Below, piece after piece: positions 31,909 to 38,256 of a DNA stretch of 38,256 nt. Made by a program: the position numbers and the translations under genes. Numbering within the stretch: position 1 is the first letter of the stretch; every line of letters starts with the position of its first letter. The notes below the pieces were generated by a model, which made no database searches, was not told the DNA's origin, and saw only the letters and a program-made list of their open reading frames with translations. This DNA is from Treponema sp. (GTDB lineage: Bacteria > Spirochaetota > Spirochaetia > Treponematales > Breznakiellaceae): positions 1 through 38,256 of the forward strand of contig JAISCR010000167.1 of the NCBI GenBank assembly GCA_031265435.1. The letters are read 5' to 3'.

Positions 31909-33519
31909 TTATGCTCCTGTAATTCCGCTTGAGAGAGCCCTCTTCTTTCTCCGCCACGCAAGGAAGAAGGCCAGGGCCAGCAGGCCCGCCGGTACAAGCA
32001 CTATGTTGAGTATCTGGGCAAAACTCATGACGGCTTTTCTGCGCTGAGGATCGGCAATGCGGTCAAGCCGGAGCGAAAGCGCTTCCCGGTTTCTGATACC
32101 GATTATCTCATCGTCACTGGAGAGCCAGTCCAGGGCCTGAATAAAGAATTCAAGGTTCCTCTCTCCTCTGGTAAACTGGAGCATGGCGGTGAGAAAATCG
32201 GTATCCCCCACTACGATGATCCGGGAAGACAGCCCCTGCGGGGGCAGTGCGGGAAGTTCTTCTTCGGAGCCTTCCCTCTGCGGCTTGTCCCTTCCCCGGA
32301 AATAGGAGGGAAATACGCCGCTTAATGATACCGCCAGAACTTCCCGGCCCCGGGTAGCTTCCGCCTCGTTTTCAAACAGGAAGGCCATGTCCGGATTGGT
32401 AACAAAACTGTCGGTCATCAGCCATGCCTCGGGAGTAGTGGCAAAAAGTTCCTCGGAACCGATCCCCGCGGGGGCGTTTACCGTAATGGGGCTGGGCCAG
32501 AAGAGGTCTACACCGGAAAAACGGGCCGTTACCGGATTTTTGGGATTGCCGTTTTGGGGAAGCACCCCGATCCAGTGGGGATAACGGATGATCCTGTACT
32601 GCGTTACGCCGTTTGCCTGACGGCTCTGGTACTGGAGTGTCAGGGCCGCCGTGTCCAGAACAAGCCTGTTTGTAACTTCCGCGCCATAGGAGGCAAGCAT
32701 ACTCAGTAAGCCTTTATCATTCATACTCCGGGCCTCAAGGCTGCCGCCCTGGGAATCTACAAACACAGCCTCCGCCGCAAAAAAGACCCTGCCTCCTCCC
32801 TGAATATAGCGGTCAATGCGGTAAAGAGCCCAGTCGTCAAAGTCTTCGGAGCCGCCGAGAACCACGAGACTCGGAAGGTTTTCGGGGATCTCTTCCCCGG
32901 GGGCGAGAAGCCGTGTGCGGTAGCCTGCCTGGAGCAGAGCCTGGCCCAGATAGCCGTAGTCCTGATTCCACTGACGGTAACTGTCTCCCACGATGATCCC
33001 CGTCTGCCGCTCGACACCGCTGACAAGGGATCGGATACGGGAAGTAAGATCGTACTCAAGGGTTTCAAGGGAAAACACAACCGGCAGTATCTCCGCCTGA
33101 TCCAGATACTCAATGACAATGCCTGTGTAAACCGTAGCAATGCTGGTTTCGCCCTGATCCACCGTCTGGATCTGCTGGGGGAGAATTCCCATCTGCTCAA
33201 TTTCTTCAACCAGATTCGCCTTGACAGGATCACGGAGAACAATGCGTATCCTGCCCCGCGAATAAGCCGCATATTCCCGCAGAAGATCCTCTATCTCTCC
33301 GGGCAGGGGATGGATCGACGCAAGTTTCCCGGAAATATAGTAGGTAATCCGTACCTCGTCGGGGATCTCCTCATGAAGCCTGCGGGAAATCGCGGAAATA
33401 GTGTAGGCCTTGTTTTTGGAAAGATCCAGCCTGAACCAGAGCCTGCTTGAAAGCATGAGGGCCAGGATAACAACCACGATAGACAGAATAGTAATACTGT
33501 TGACTTGCCGTTTTGTCAT
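31909..33519 (-). CDS. GldG-like ABC auxiliary protein (ABC_transp_aux, PF09822 type)
   Basis: This 536-residue protein has an N-terminal helix (about 8-29), a long extracytoplasmic region and a C-terminal helix (about 502-524) with a basic tail. Early on come DLSKNKAYTISAIS and EVRITYYISG, then a Rossmann-like region (SLVVLGGSEDFDDWALYRID, YIQGGGRVFFAAEA), which is the ABC_transp_aux pattern. The GldG of gliding Bacteroidetes belongs to it, but the set is widespread in non-gliding bacteria. The start is ATG 33519, chosen since AAGGAG stands 7 nt upstream; the GTG at 33540 would overlap the permease gene and has no such site. Confidence 0.85.
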   Translation of the reverse strand: MTKRQVNSITILSIVVVILALMLSSRLWFRLDLSKNKAYTISAISRRLHEEIPDEVRITYYISGKLASIHPLPGEIEDLLREYAAYSRGRIRIVLRDPVKANLVEEIEQMGILPQQIQTVDQGETSIATVYTGIVIEYLDQAEILPVVFSLETLEYDLTSRIRSLVSGVERQTGIIVGDSYRQWNQDYGYLGQALLQAGYRTRLLAPGEEIPENLPSLVVLGGSEDFDDWALYRIDRYIQGGGRVFFAAEAVFVDSQGGSLEARSMNDKGLLSMLASYGAEVTNRLVLDTAALTLQYQSRQANGVTQYRIIRYPHWIGVLPQNGNPKNPVTARFSGVDLFWPSPITVNAPAGIGSEELFATTPEAWLMTDSFVTNPDMAFLFENEAEATRGREVLAVSLSGVFPSYFRGRDKPQREGSEEELPALPPQGLSSRIIVVGDTDFLTAMLQFTRGERNLEFFIQALDWLSSDDEIIGIRNREALSLRLDRIADPQRRKAVMSFAQILNIVLVPAGLLALAFFLAWRRKKRALSSGITGA

Positions 33520-33530
33520 AAATCTTCTCC

Positions 33531-34283
33531 TTAACGCCACTTCCGGTAGATAAGCACCCTGGTATTCAGAAAGAGGAACAGGATGGCGGTAATAATGAAG
33601 AAAGAGAGATCCCGCGTATCAACGAGACCCCGGGAAAAACTTTCAAAATGAAAGGAAAGGGACAGCCAGTTAAGCGCCGCGGCGAGAGAGGGAGGGAGGT
33701 TAAAAACAAGCGTTACACGGTTAATCAGCATAACCGCCAACAGTATCACTGCGCTTCCCAGAAAAGCGCCTGCCTGATTCCGGGAAAGGCTCGACAGAAA
33801 AAGCCCGAGGCTTATGGCGGAACATCCCAGAAGCAGGGCCCCCAGATACTCGCAGAGGATCACTCCCCCGTCAAAAGATCCCAGGCTCATGAGGCTCAGG
33901 GGAAGAGGGATGCTGAGGATGAGGATAAAGACAAGCACTCCGAGGGCCGCAAGAAATTTACCCAGTACAAGATCCCATTCCGAAAAGGGCATGGTAAGGA
34001 GAATTTCTATGCTTCCCAACCGCCGTTCTTCGGCCCAGCTCTTCATGGTAATGGAAGGTATCACCAGAATAAAGGCCAGGGGAAAGGCGGCAAACCAGGA
34101 ACGCAGAGATGCGGTATCCATGGTAAAGAAATGCTGGAAATAGAAAAGCCATATCGAACAGAAGAGCAGGAAGAATATGCCTGTGCCGTAGGTAACAGGA
34201 TAATTGCTGAAAGAGTAAAGCTCTTTTTTTGCCAGAGCCAGGACAGGCATATTCTCCGTTCCGGGTAAAGAAAACTTTTTCAT
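33531..34283 (-). CDS. ABC-2 type permease (GldF-like)
   Basis: This 250-residue inner-membrane protein has six predicted helices. ALAKKELYSFSNYPVTYGTG at the N-terminus and MKSWAEERRLGSIEILLTMP are hallmarks of the ABC-2/GldF permeases, the latter being the cytoplasmic loop that faces the ATPase. It pairs with the ATPase encoded just upstream: its ATG overlaps the ATPase stop as ATGA (34280-34283). GGAGCC lies about 5-8 nt before the start. Its substrate is unknown. Confidence 0.88.
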   Translation of the reverse strand: MKKFSLPGTENMPVLALAKKELYSFSNYPVTYGTGIFFLLFCSIWLFYFQHFFTMDTASLRSWFAAFPLAFILVIPSITMKSWAEERRLGSIEILLTMPFSEWDLVLGKFLAALGVLVFILILSIPLPLSLMSLGSFDGGVILCEYLGALLLGCSAISLGLFLSSLSRNQAGAFLGSAVILLAVMLINRVTLVFNLPPSLAAALNWLSLSFHFESFSRGLVDTRDLSFFIITAILFLFLNTRVLIYRKWR

Positions 34284-35269
34284 TGTCCGGCTCCTTCAGA
34301 GGGAGAAGCTTCATTCACGGAAGGCGGCTCGTGGGTGAGTTCGACAAAGATGTCTTCCAGGCTGAGTTTTTTACGGTTCATGCCGAGGATCTTGAGAGAA
34401 CTGTCAATGGCCCAGTCGAAAATCCTCTCCCCGTTTTCCGCGGCGGACGCGGAAACAAAGAAGACCGCCTTGATCAGCCCATTGTCCAGGATCTCCGTTT
34501 CCTGATTCCGCCCTTCGATAAGCCCGGCGAGTCTTGCCAACGCGCTGCGGACAGCGTGAATTTCGGCGCCCTTCAAAATGAGTTCCCAGGTATCCCCGCC
34601 CTTTATGGCTCCGGCGATTTCCTCGGGCCTTCCCTGCGCGGCAATGCGGCCGCGGTTGAGGATCAGCACCTGGGAACAGATTGCCTCCACCTCCTGGAGA
34701 ATGTGGGTGGAGAGGATCACGGTCTTGCGCTTCCCCAGTTCCCGGATTAAGGAACGGATTTCGATGATCTGGTTGGGGTCAAGGCCGGTGGTGGGTTCAT
34801 CCAGAATAAGTATGGCGGGATCGTGAACAATGGCCTGGGCGAGACCTGTCCGCTGCCTGTAGCCCTTGGAGAGCTGCTCTATGAGCCGGGAACGCATATC
34901 CTTTAACCCGCAGGCTTCAAGACTTGCTTCAACAGCCTCTTTCCGTCTCTTTTTGGGAATGCCGCGGCCTTCCGCCACAAAAGCCATGTACTCGTCCACC
35001 GTAAGATCCCCGTAGAGAGGCACGCCTTCCGGAAGATAGCCGATGCGTTTCTTCAATTCCACCGGTTCCTCCTGTACGGAAACGCCGTCTACCAGGGCTT
35101 CCCCCGCGCTGGGGTAATGATAACCCGTGAGGATCTTCATGATGGTAGTTTTTCCGGCTCCGTTGGGCCCGAGAAAACCAAGCACCTGATCGGAACCCAC
35201 GGAGAAGGACACGTCCTTCACCGCTTCAAAATCTCCGTACTTCTTCGACAAATTTTTAACTTCGATCAT
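34280..35269 (-). CDS. ABC transporter ATPase (GldA-like)
   Basis: This 329-residue ATPase has Walker A GPNGAGKTT (residues 34-42), an ABC signature in the form LSKGYRQRTGLAQAI, Walker B AILILDEPTTGLDP and the switch His in LSTHILQEVEAIC. After about residue 220 it has the C-terminal extension usual for ABC-2 ATPases. It drives the adjacent GldF-like permease. It starts at ATG 35269 with GAGGTG about 9 nt upstream and follows RNase Z with a 68-bp gap that holds a GC-rich hairpin. Confidence 0.92.
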   Translation of the reverse strand: MIEVKNLSKKYGDFEAVKDVSFSVGSDQVLGFLGPNGAGKTTIMKILTGYHYPSAGEALVDGVSVQEEPVELKKRIGYLPEGVPLYGDLTVDEYMAFVAEGRGIPKKRRKEAVEASLEACGLKDMRSRLIEQLSKGYRQRTGLAQAIVHDPAILILDEPTTGLDPNQIIEIRSLIRELGKRKTVILSTHILQEVEAICSQVLILNRGRIAAQGRPEEIAGAIKGGDTWELILKGAEIHAVRSALARLAGLIEGRNQETEILDNGLIKAVFFVSASAAENGERIFDWAIDSSLKILGMNRKKLSLEDIFVELTHEPPSVNEASPSEGAGQ

Positions 35270-35298
35270 TTTGTCTTCACCTCAATCTATAAATGACT

Positions 35299-35319
35299 CC
35301 CCGGCGCACAGCGGCGGGG
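35299..35319 (-). other. GC-rich hairpin between rnz and the ABC operon
   Basis: CCCCGGCGC, a 3-nt loop (ACA on the plus strand) and GCGGCGGGG form a nine-pair stem with one mismatch. No U run follows on the minus strand, so it is not a standard terminator. It may slow read-through from rnz or protect the downstream message. Confidence 0.4.
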
Positions 35320-35337
35320 CATGTGCCTTCCCGTGAA

Positions 35338-36264
35338 TCAGTCTATGTACTCGATAGGTAAAACCATCCTGTCCCTGGAAAGTATCGTTTCGGGAAAGAG
35401 AACCTGGGCCTCCTTCAAAAGCTGTTTCAGGTTGAAATCCGTATAACGGGGACTGTAATGGATAAGGGCCAGCCTCTTTACCCCGGCCTCAAGAGCGATA
35501 CGCGCGGCCTGAGCGGCCGTCATGTGCTTCTTCTCCCTGGCGCTTTCTATAAGTTCCTGTTCAAACATACCTTCACAGACAAAAAGATCCGATCCTGAAA
35601 CTTCGGGCGCTATCTCCGGGAAGGCAAGCGAATCGGTAACAAAGGAAAACTTTCGGCCTGAACGAGACTTTCCCAGCACGTCTTCGGGCCTCACAGGAGA
35701 TCCGTCCGCCGCCCTTACAGACTCCCCGTGCTGCAGCCTTGACCAGAGGGGCCCCCTGGGCACTCCCAGTTCCAGAGCCTTTTCCGGGTGAAATTCACCG
35801 GGGCGGCCGTCCTCTTCGAGGATATAACCGTAACAGGGCTTGGTATGACGCAGGGCAAAGCATCTCACCCGGAAGTCCTCTCCTTCATATACCGGTCCGG
35901 GCCCGTTGATCTCCCTGACCACGATTTCGTAGTTGATGTACATATCCAAAACCCGGCGGCTGGTTTCTATGTATTCGGCTATCCGGGGAGGGCCGTAAAT
36001 ATAGAGAGGATCATCCCTGTCCACCTGGCTTGAAAGCATGAGGAGGCCGGGCAGACCTGTTACATGATCCGCATGGGTATGACTGATAAAAATGGCGGAT
36101 ATCTTCTTCCAGCGGAGGTTAAGCCTGCGGAGGCTCACCTGGGTTCCCTCTCCGCAATCAAAGAGAAAGAGATCCCCCTCGCGCCTGAGAAGTACCGATG
36201 TAAGATGACGGTTGGGAAGGGGCATCATGCCCCCGCTGCCGAGGATAAATGCTTCAAGATTCAT
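35338..36264 (-). CDS. rnz: Ribonuclease Z (tRNA 3' endonuclease)
   Basis: This 308-residue metallo-beta-lactamase-fold enzyme cuts the 3' trailer from tRNA precursors. It opens with LEAFILGSGG, then FLFDCGEGTQVSLRRL, the zinc motif HTHADH (His 62, His 64, Asp 66, His 67), FALRHTKPCYGY, FVTDS and AARIALEAGVKRLALIHYSP with the last His, as in ElaC/RNase Z. Length is typical. I start at ATG 36264, as LEAFILGSGG fits the N-terminus of the family. The TTG at 36303 gives a longer frame but is the -35 box of the promoter. No ribosome binding site is present. Confidence 0.94.
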   Translation of the reverse strand: MNLEAFILGSGGMMPLPNRHLTSVLLRREGDLFLFDCGEGTQVSLRRLNLRWKKISAIFISHTHADHVTGLPGLLMLSSQVDRDDPLYIYGPPRIAEYIETSRRVLDMYINYEIVVREINGPGPVYEGEDFRVRCFALRHTKPCYGYILEEDGRPGEFHPEKALELGVPRGPLWSRLQHGESVRAADGSPVRPEDVLGKSRSGRKFSFVTDSLAFPEIAPEVSGSDLFVCEGMFEQELIESAREKKHMTAAQAARIALEAGVKRLALIHYSPRYTDFNLKQLLKEAQVLFPETILSRDRMVLPIEYID

Positions 36265-36274
36265 GACTTGGACC

Positions 36275-36303
36275 AGTATAGGGGTTTTATGGTTTTTTTT
36301 CAA
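36275..36303 (-). promoter_or_regulatory. Promoter of rnz
   Basis: On the minus strand TTGAAA (36303-36298), a 17-nt spacer and TATACT (36280-36275) match the consensus in 5 of 6 positions each. The -10 box ends 10 nt before ATG 36264, so the leader would be only about 3 nt. Confidence 0.6.
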
Positions 36304-36335
36304 TAACCCGGCCGGTGGAGGGATCGGAGGGTTGT

Positions 36336-36446
36336 ATGGGATTTACGATGAACGAAAAACAGTCGTTGACCGGGGAATACGCTCCTCAGTATATCCCTGA
36401 AAAGCGGAGCAGGGAAATTTTGCCTAAAAATGGCTGGAAAATATGA
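36336..36446 (+). CDS. Short ORF at the edge of the AT-rich tail (36 aa, uncertain)
   Basis: ATG 36336 stands 5 nt after GGAGG, and the frame runs for 36 codons to TGA at 36444-36446 (MGFTMNEKQSLTGEYAPQYI, and on). I do not recognise it. It may be a small protein or the 5' remnant of a gene cut where the base composition falls, since the following sequence is AT-richer and holds a broken gene. An internal ATG at 36348 has no better ribosome binding site. Confidence 0.3.
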   Translation: MGFTMNEKQSLTGEYAPQYIPEKRSREILPKNGWKI

Positions 36447-36479
36447 CGATAATTTGGTACATTGGTTTCAGGAGATGGA

Positions 36480-37074
36480 TTGGTGTATTTTAATATTGAC
36501 GGCCGGGATGAAAAATATTACCACGAATTAAAAATGTTTATTGAGAGGGAATATCAACTAAATATCTTTTCCATGAAAGAACACAACCGGGGATGGTATG
36601 GTGAAACATGGAAAATTGAATGCGGCGATAACCGCGTTTTTTTTGTAAAGATAATCTATTATGACAAACATGCAAGAAAATACCGGCAATGTTTCCCGGT
36701 TCTCAATTTTATGCGTTGGCGACATCGGCGGAAACACAATGGTTCACAACGGACGCTATACAATTATTGACTGGGATTGGGTTAAACTTGCTCCGCCGGA
36801 GCGTGATTTTTGGTGGTATATCCAATTCCCTGAACAAATCGCCGAAATAAACGCATCGTTCAAGCGTGAGGGCTTCGATTATGTTATAGATACCAATTTG
36901 ACAGGTTATTACGCGTTTTATTCCTACATCTATTTTTTAACGGAATACATAGATTGTTTATTATTCAACCCGGCCTCACGGCCGGAAATAATTCAAAGGC
37001 TTAAAGAGCATTTTGACGAAAATAATTTTTATCGAAAAAATTTGCGTAATGCCATTTGCTTAACGGGGTTATAA
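36480..37074 (+). pseudogene. Aminoglycoside-phosphotransferase-type gene, collapsed by internal deletion and frameshift
   Basis: The first frame (from about 36480) gives the N-lobe of an APH-like kinase: YYHELKMFIEREYQLNIF, WKIECGDNRVFFVKIIYYDK, YRQCFPVLNFM. Close to 36705-36715 the coding frame changes and the C-lobe follows at once: LCVGDIGGNTMVHNGRYTII, DWDWVKLAPPERDFWWYIQF, continuing to TAA at 37074. A full APH has about 100 residues between these parts, including the middle helices, so a deletion with a frameshift is the best reading. The catalytic His of the HGD box is also Val. It may be a remnant of an acquired resistance or metabolite kinase; no product is expected. Confidence 0.7.
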
Positions 37075-37096
37075 AAAACAGAAAAGGAGATGATAT

Positions 37097-38256
37097 ATGG
37101 CATACTCTGTTACAAAAGACAAAATTCGTTCTTATTTGGTGCGTTATCATTCATTGGATTGTTTTGATATTCTTATTGGAGAACCGGGAATTGATACATT
37201 ATTTCAACGTATTGGATCTATTCAGTATGATCCGTTGAATGTAGTAAGCCGCAACTCTTGTTTGGTACTACAATCAAGAATAAAAGGATTTACTGAAGAT
37301 ACCCTTGATAAACTTTTGTATAAAGACAGAAGCCTTGTTGACGCGTGGGATAAGGAAATGTCGATTTATAGAACCGCGGATTGGCCTTATTTTAATCGAA
37401 TTAGAAAATGCATGGAAGAATCCAAAAAACATACACTTATATGGCGCGGACAAGAGGAAGTATTATCCTATACAAAACAAGTACTGGAAGAACTTAAAAA
37501 ACGCGGACCGCTTGGAGCGAATGATATTGATTTGGGGAAATGCCAATCAACCCGCTGGGGGCACCGCAAAATAGCAGGAGCCGCCCTTGATTATTTGTTT
37601 GGCATAGGTAAAATCGGAGTATATAAGAAAAAGAACGTACAAAAAGTATATGATGTAATACAAAATTTACTTCCCGAAAGAATAACAAAAACCGAAGAAC
37701 CATTTAGAAAAGATAGTGATTTTTACGAATGGTATTTCTTGCGCCGGATTGGAAGTATCGGCATACACTGGACAAGAAACGGCGGCGGCTGGAACGGTTA
37801 TTTTCTTTCCGATAGTCAATTAAGAAAAAATATATTTGAATCCCTGGAAAAGAAAGGCGCCATTATACAAATAACGGTTCCCGGAATAGATGAAACTTTT
37901 TATATCCGCCGGCAGGATATGGATTTGCTTAATATGAAATCCGGCTATGATAACTGTATCAGGTTTCTGGCTCCATTGGATAATCTTTTATGGGATAGAA
38001 TGCTGATACAAAAAATATTTGATTTTCAGTATAGCTGGGAAGTATATATACCTGTAGAAAAGAGGAAATATGGTTATTATGTATTACCTGTATTATATCA
38101 GGATAAAATAATTGCACGCATGGAACCCATAAAACAAAAAACCGGCAGGCCGTTCGGGATAAAAAAATGGTGGTGGGAACCAAATATAAAACCAAATAAA
38201 AGATTAAGAAATGCGGTTGAAAATGGATTAAAGACATTTTCAGAATATTTAAATGC
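37097..38256 (+). CDS. YcaQ-like winged-helix DNA glycosylase family protein (3' end outside window)
   Basis: The frame opens at ATG 37097, 7 nt after AAGGAG, and has no stop through the window end (386 codons). It matches the YcaQ/HTH_42 family, whose members remove damaged alkylated or cross-linked bases from DNA. It has LFQRIGSIQYDPLNVVSRNS, SLVDAWDKEMSIYRTADWPY and, near the C-terminus, RFLAPLDNLLWDRMLIQKIF and WEVYIPVEKRKYGYYVLPVL. Family members are about 390-410 residues, so only a few codons should be missing. Base composition is distinctly AT-rich relative to most of the window, which suggests later acquisition together with the pseudogene before it. Confidence 0.85.
   Translation, partial: MAYSVTKDKIRSYLVRYHSLDCFDILIGEPGIDTLFQRIGSIQYDPLNVVSRNSCLVLQSRIKGFTEDTLDKLLYKDRSLVDAWDKEMSIYRTADWPYFNRIRKCMEESKKHTLIWRGQEEVLSYTKQVLEELKKRGPLGANDIDLGKCQSTRWGHRKIAGAALDYLFGIGKIGVYKKKNVQKVYDVIQNLLPERITKTEEPFRKDSDFYEWYFLRRIGSIGIHWTRNGGGWNGYFLSDSQLRKNIFESLEKKGAIIQITVPGIDETFYIRRQDMDLLNMKSGYDNCIRFLAPLDNLLWDRMLIQKIFDFQYSWEVYIPVEKRKYGYYVLPVLYQDKIIARMEPIKQKTGRPFGIKKWWWEPNIKPNKRLRNAVENGLKTFSEYLN

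Noticed and set aside
1-38256. CRISPR arrays, tRNA, rRNA, tmRNA and intact transposase genes
   Set aside because: I looked for regularly spaced repeats, TTCGAAT-type T loops and transposase motifs and found none that hold up. A covariance-model search (tRNAscan-SE, Infernal) would settle the RNA genes.

Overview
The window looks like chromosome from a spirochaete, most likely a Treponema of the host-associated (termite-gut-like) type. This rests on gene content. There is a PPi-type pyruvate phosphate dikinase. Two tandem MAF/DUF115 flagellin-glycosylation proteins sit behind a very acidic coiled-coil protein. There is a tandem pair of signal peptidases, a Gld-like ABC module, and a solute-binding-protein/AraC-sensor transport cluster. 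No direct phylogenetic marker such as rRNA is present, so the assignment is an inference. Coding density is very high, base composition is about balanced, and several convergent genes overlap.

Layout: (1) 1-2018, minus strand: an unknown membrane-anchored protein cut by the window edge, ending on a run of at least nine G in its coding strand, and a GT22-type mannosyltransferase translationally coupled to it. (2) 2205-5288, minus: pyruvate phosphate dikinase carrying an unexpected 136-residue lysine/alanine-rich tail with AT-hook-like motifs. (3) 5429-8011, plus: HrpA-type DEAH RNA helicase. (4) 8008-13846, minus: two sugar-type ABC permeases, a solute-binding protein, an NHL propeller protein and an alpha/beta-hydrolase esterase, divergent from a membrane-bound AraC-type regulator (14045-16384). 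Together they read as a regulated uptake and processing locus, probably for an oligosaccharide. (5) 16314-19320, minus: two signal peptidase I paralogues and hemW. (6) 19456-22591: a PEGA-SUMF1 membrane protein, smpB, an exported protein and, convergent, a DivIC/FtsB-like protein. (7) 22817-28769, plus: acidic scaffold-like protein, unknown protein and two MAF proteins in one tight operon. (8) 28799-30955: divergent Memo-family protein and a membrane protein with a degenerate GGDEF-like domain. (9) 30924-36264, minus: RNase Z followed by a Gld-like ABC ATPase, permease, GldG-like auxiliary protein and DUF4340 protein. (10) 36336-38256: a visibly more AT-rich tail with a short ORF, a collapsed phosphotransferase pseudogene and a YcaQ-like DNA glycosylase that runs off the window.

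The most striking pattern crosses gene boundaries. At seven genes that begin transcription units and lack a Shine-Dalgarno sequence (hrpA, lepB, the PEGA-SUMF1 gene, the exported protein at 21316, the DivIC-like gene, the Memo gene and the GGDEF-like gene), a -10-like hexamer ends exactly 6 nt (7 nt in one case) before the ATG. RNase Z has a 10-nt gap. This spacing puts the expected transcription start on the start codon, so these genes probably make leaderless mRNAs. Most operon-internal genes, and several others with longer leaders, carry ordinary Shine-Dalgarno sites. Two perfect palindromes overlap or abut promoters (19393-19417 and 11973-11990). A short dispersed repeat (core GTCTGTCCATAA) lies at 9443-9493 and 18303-18325.
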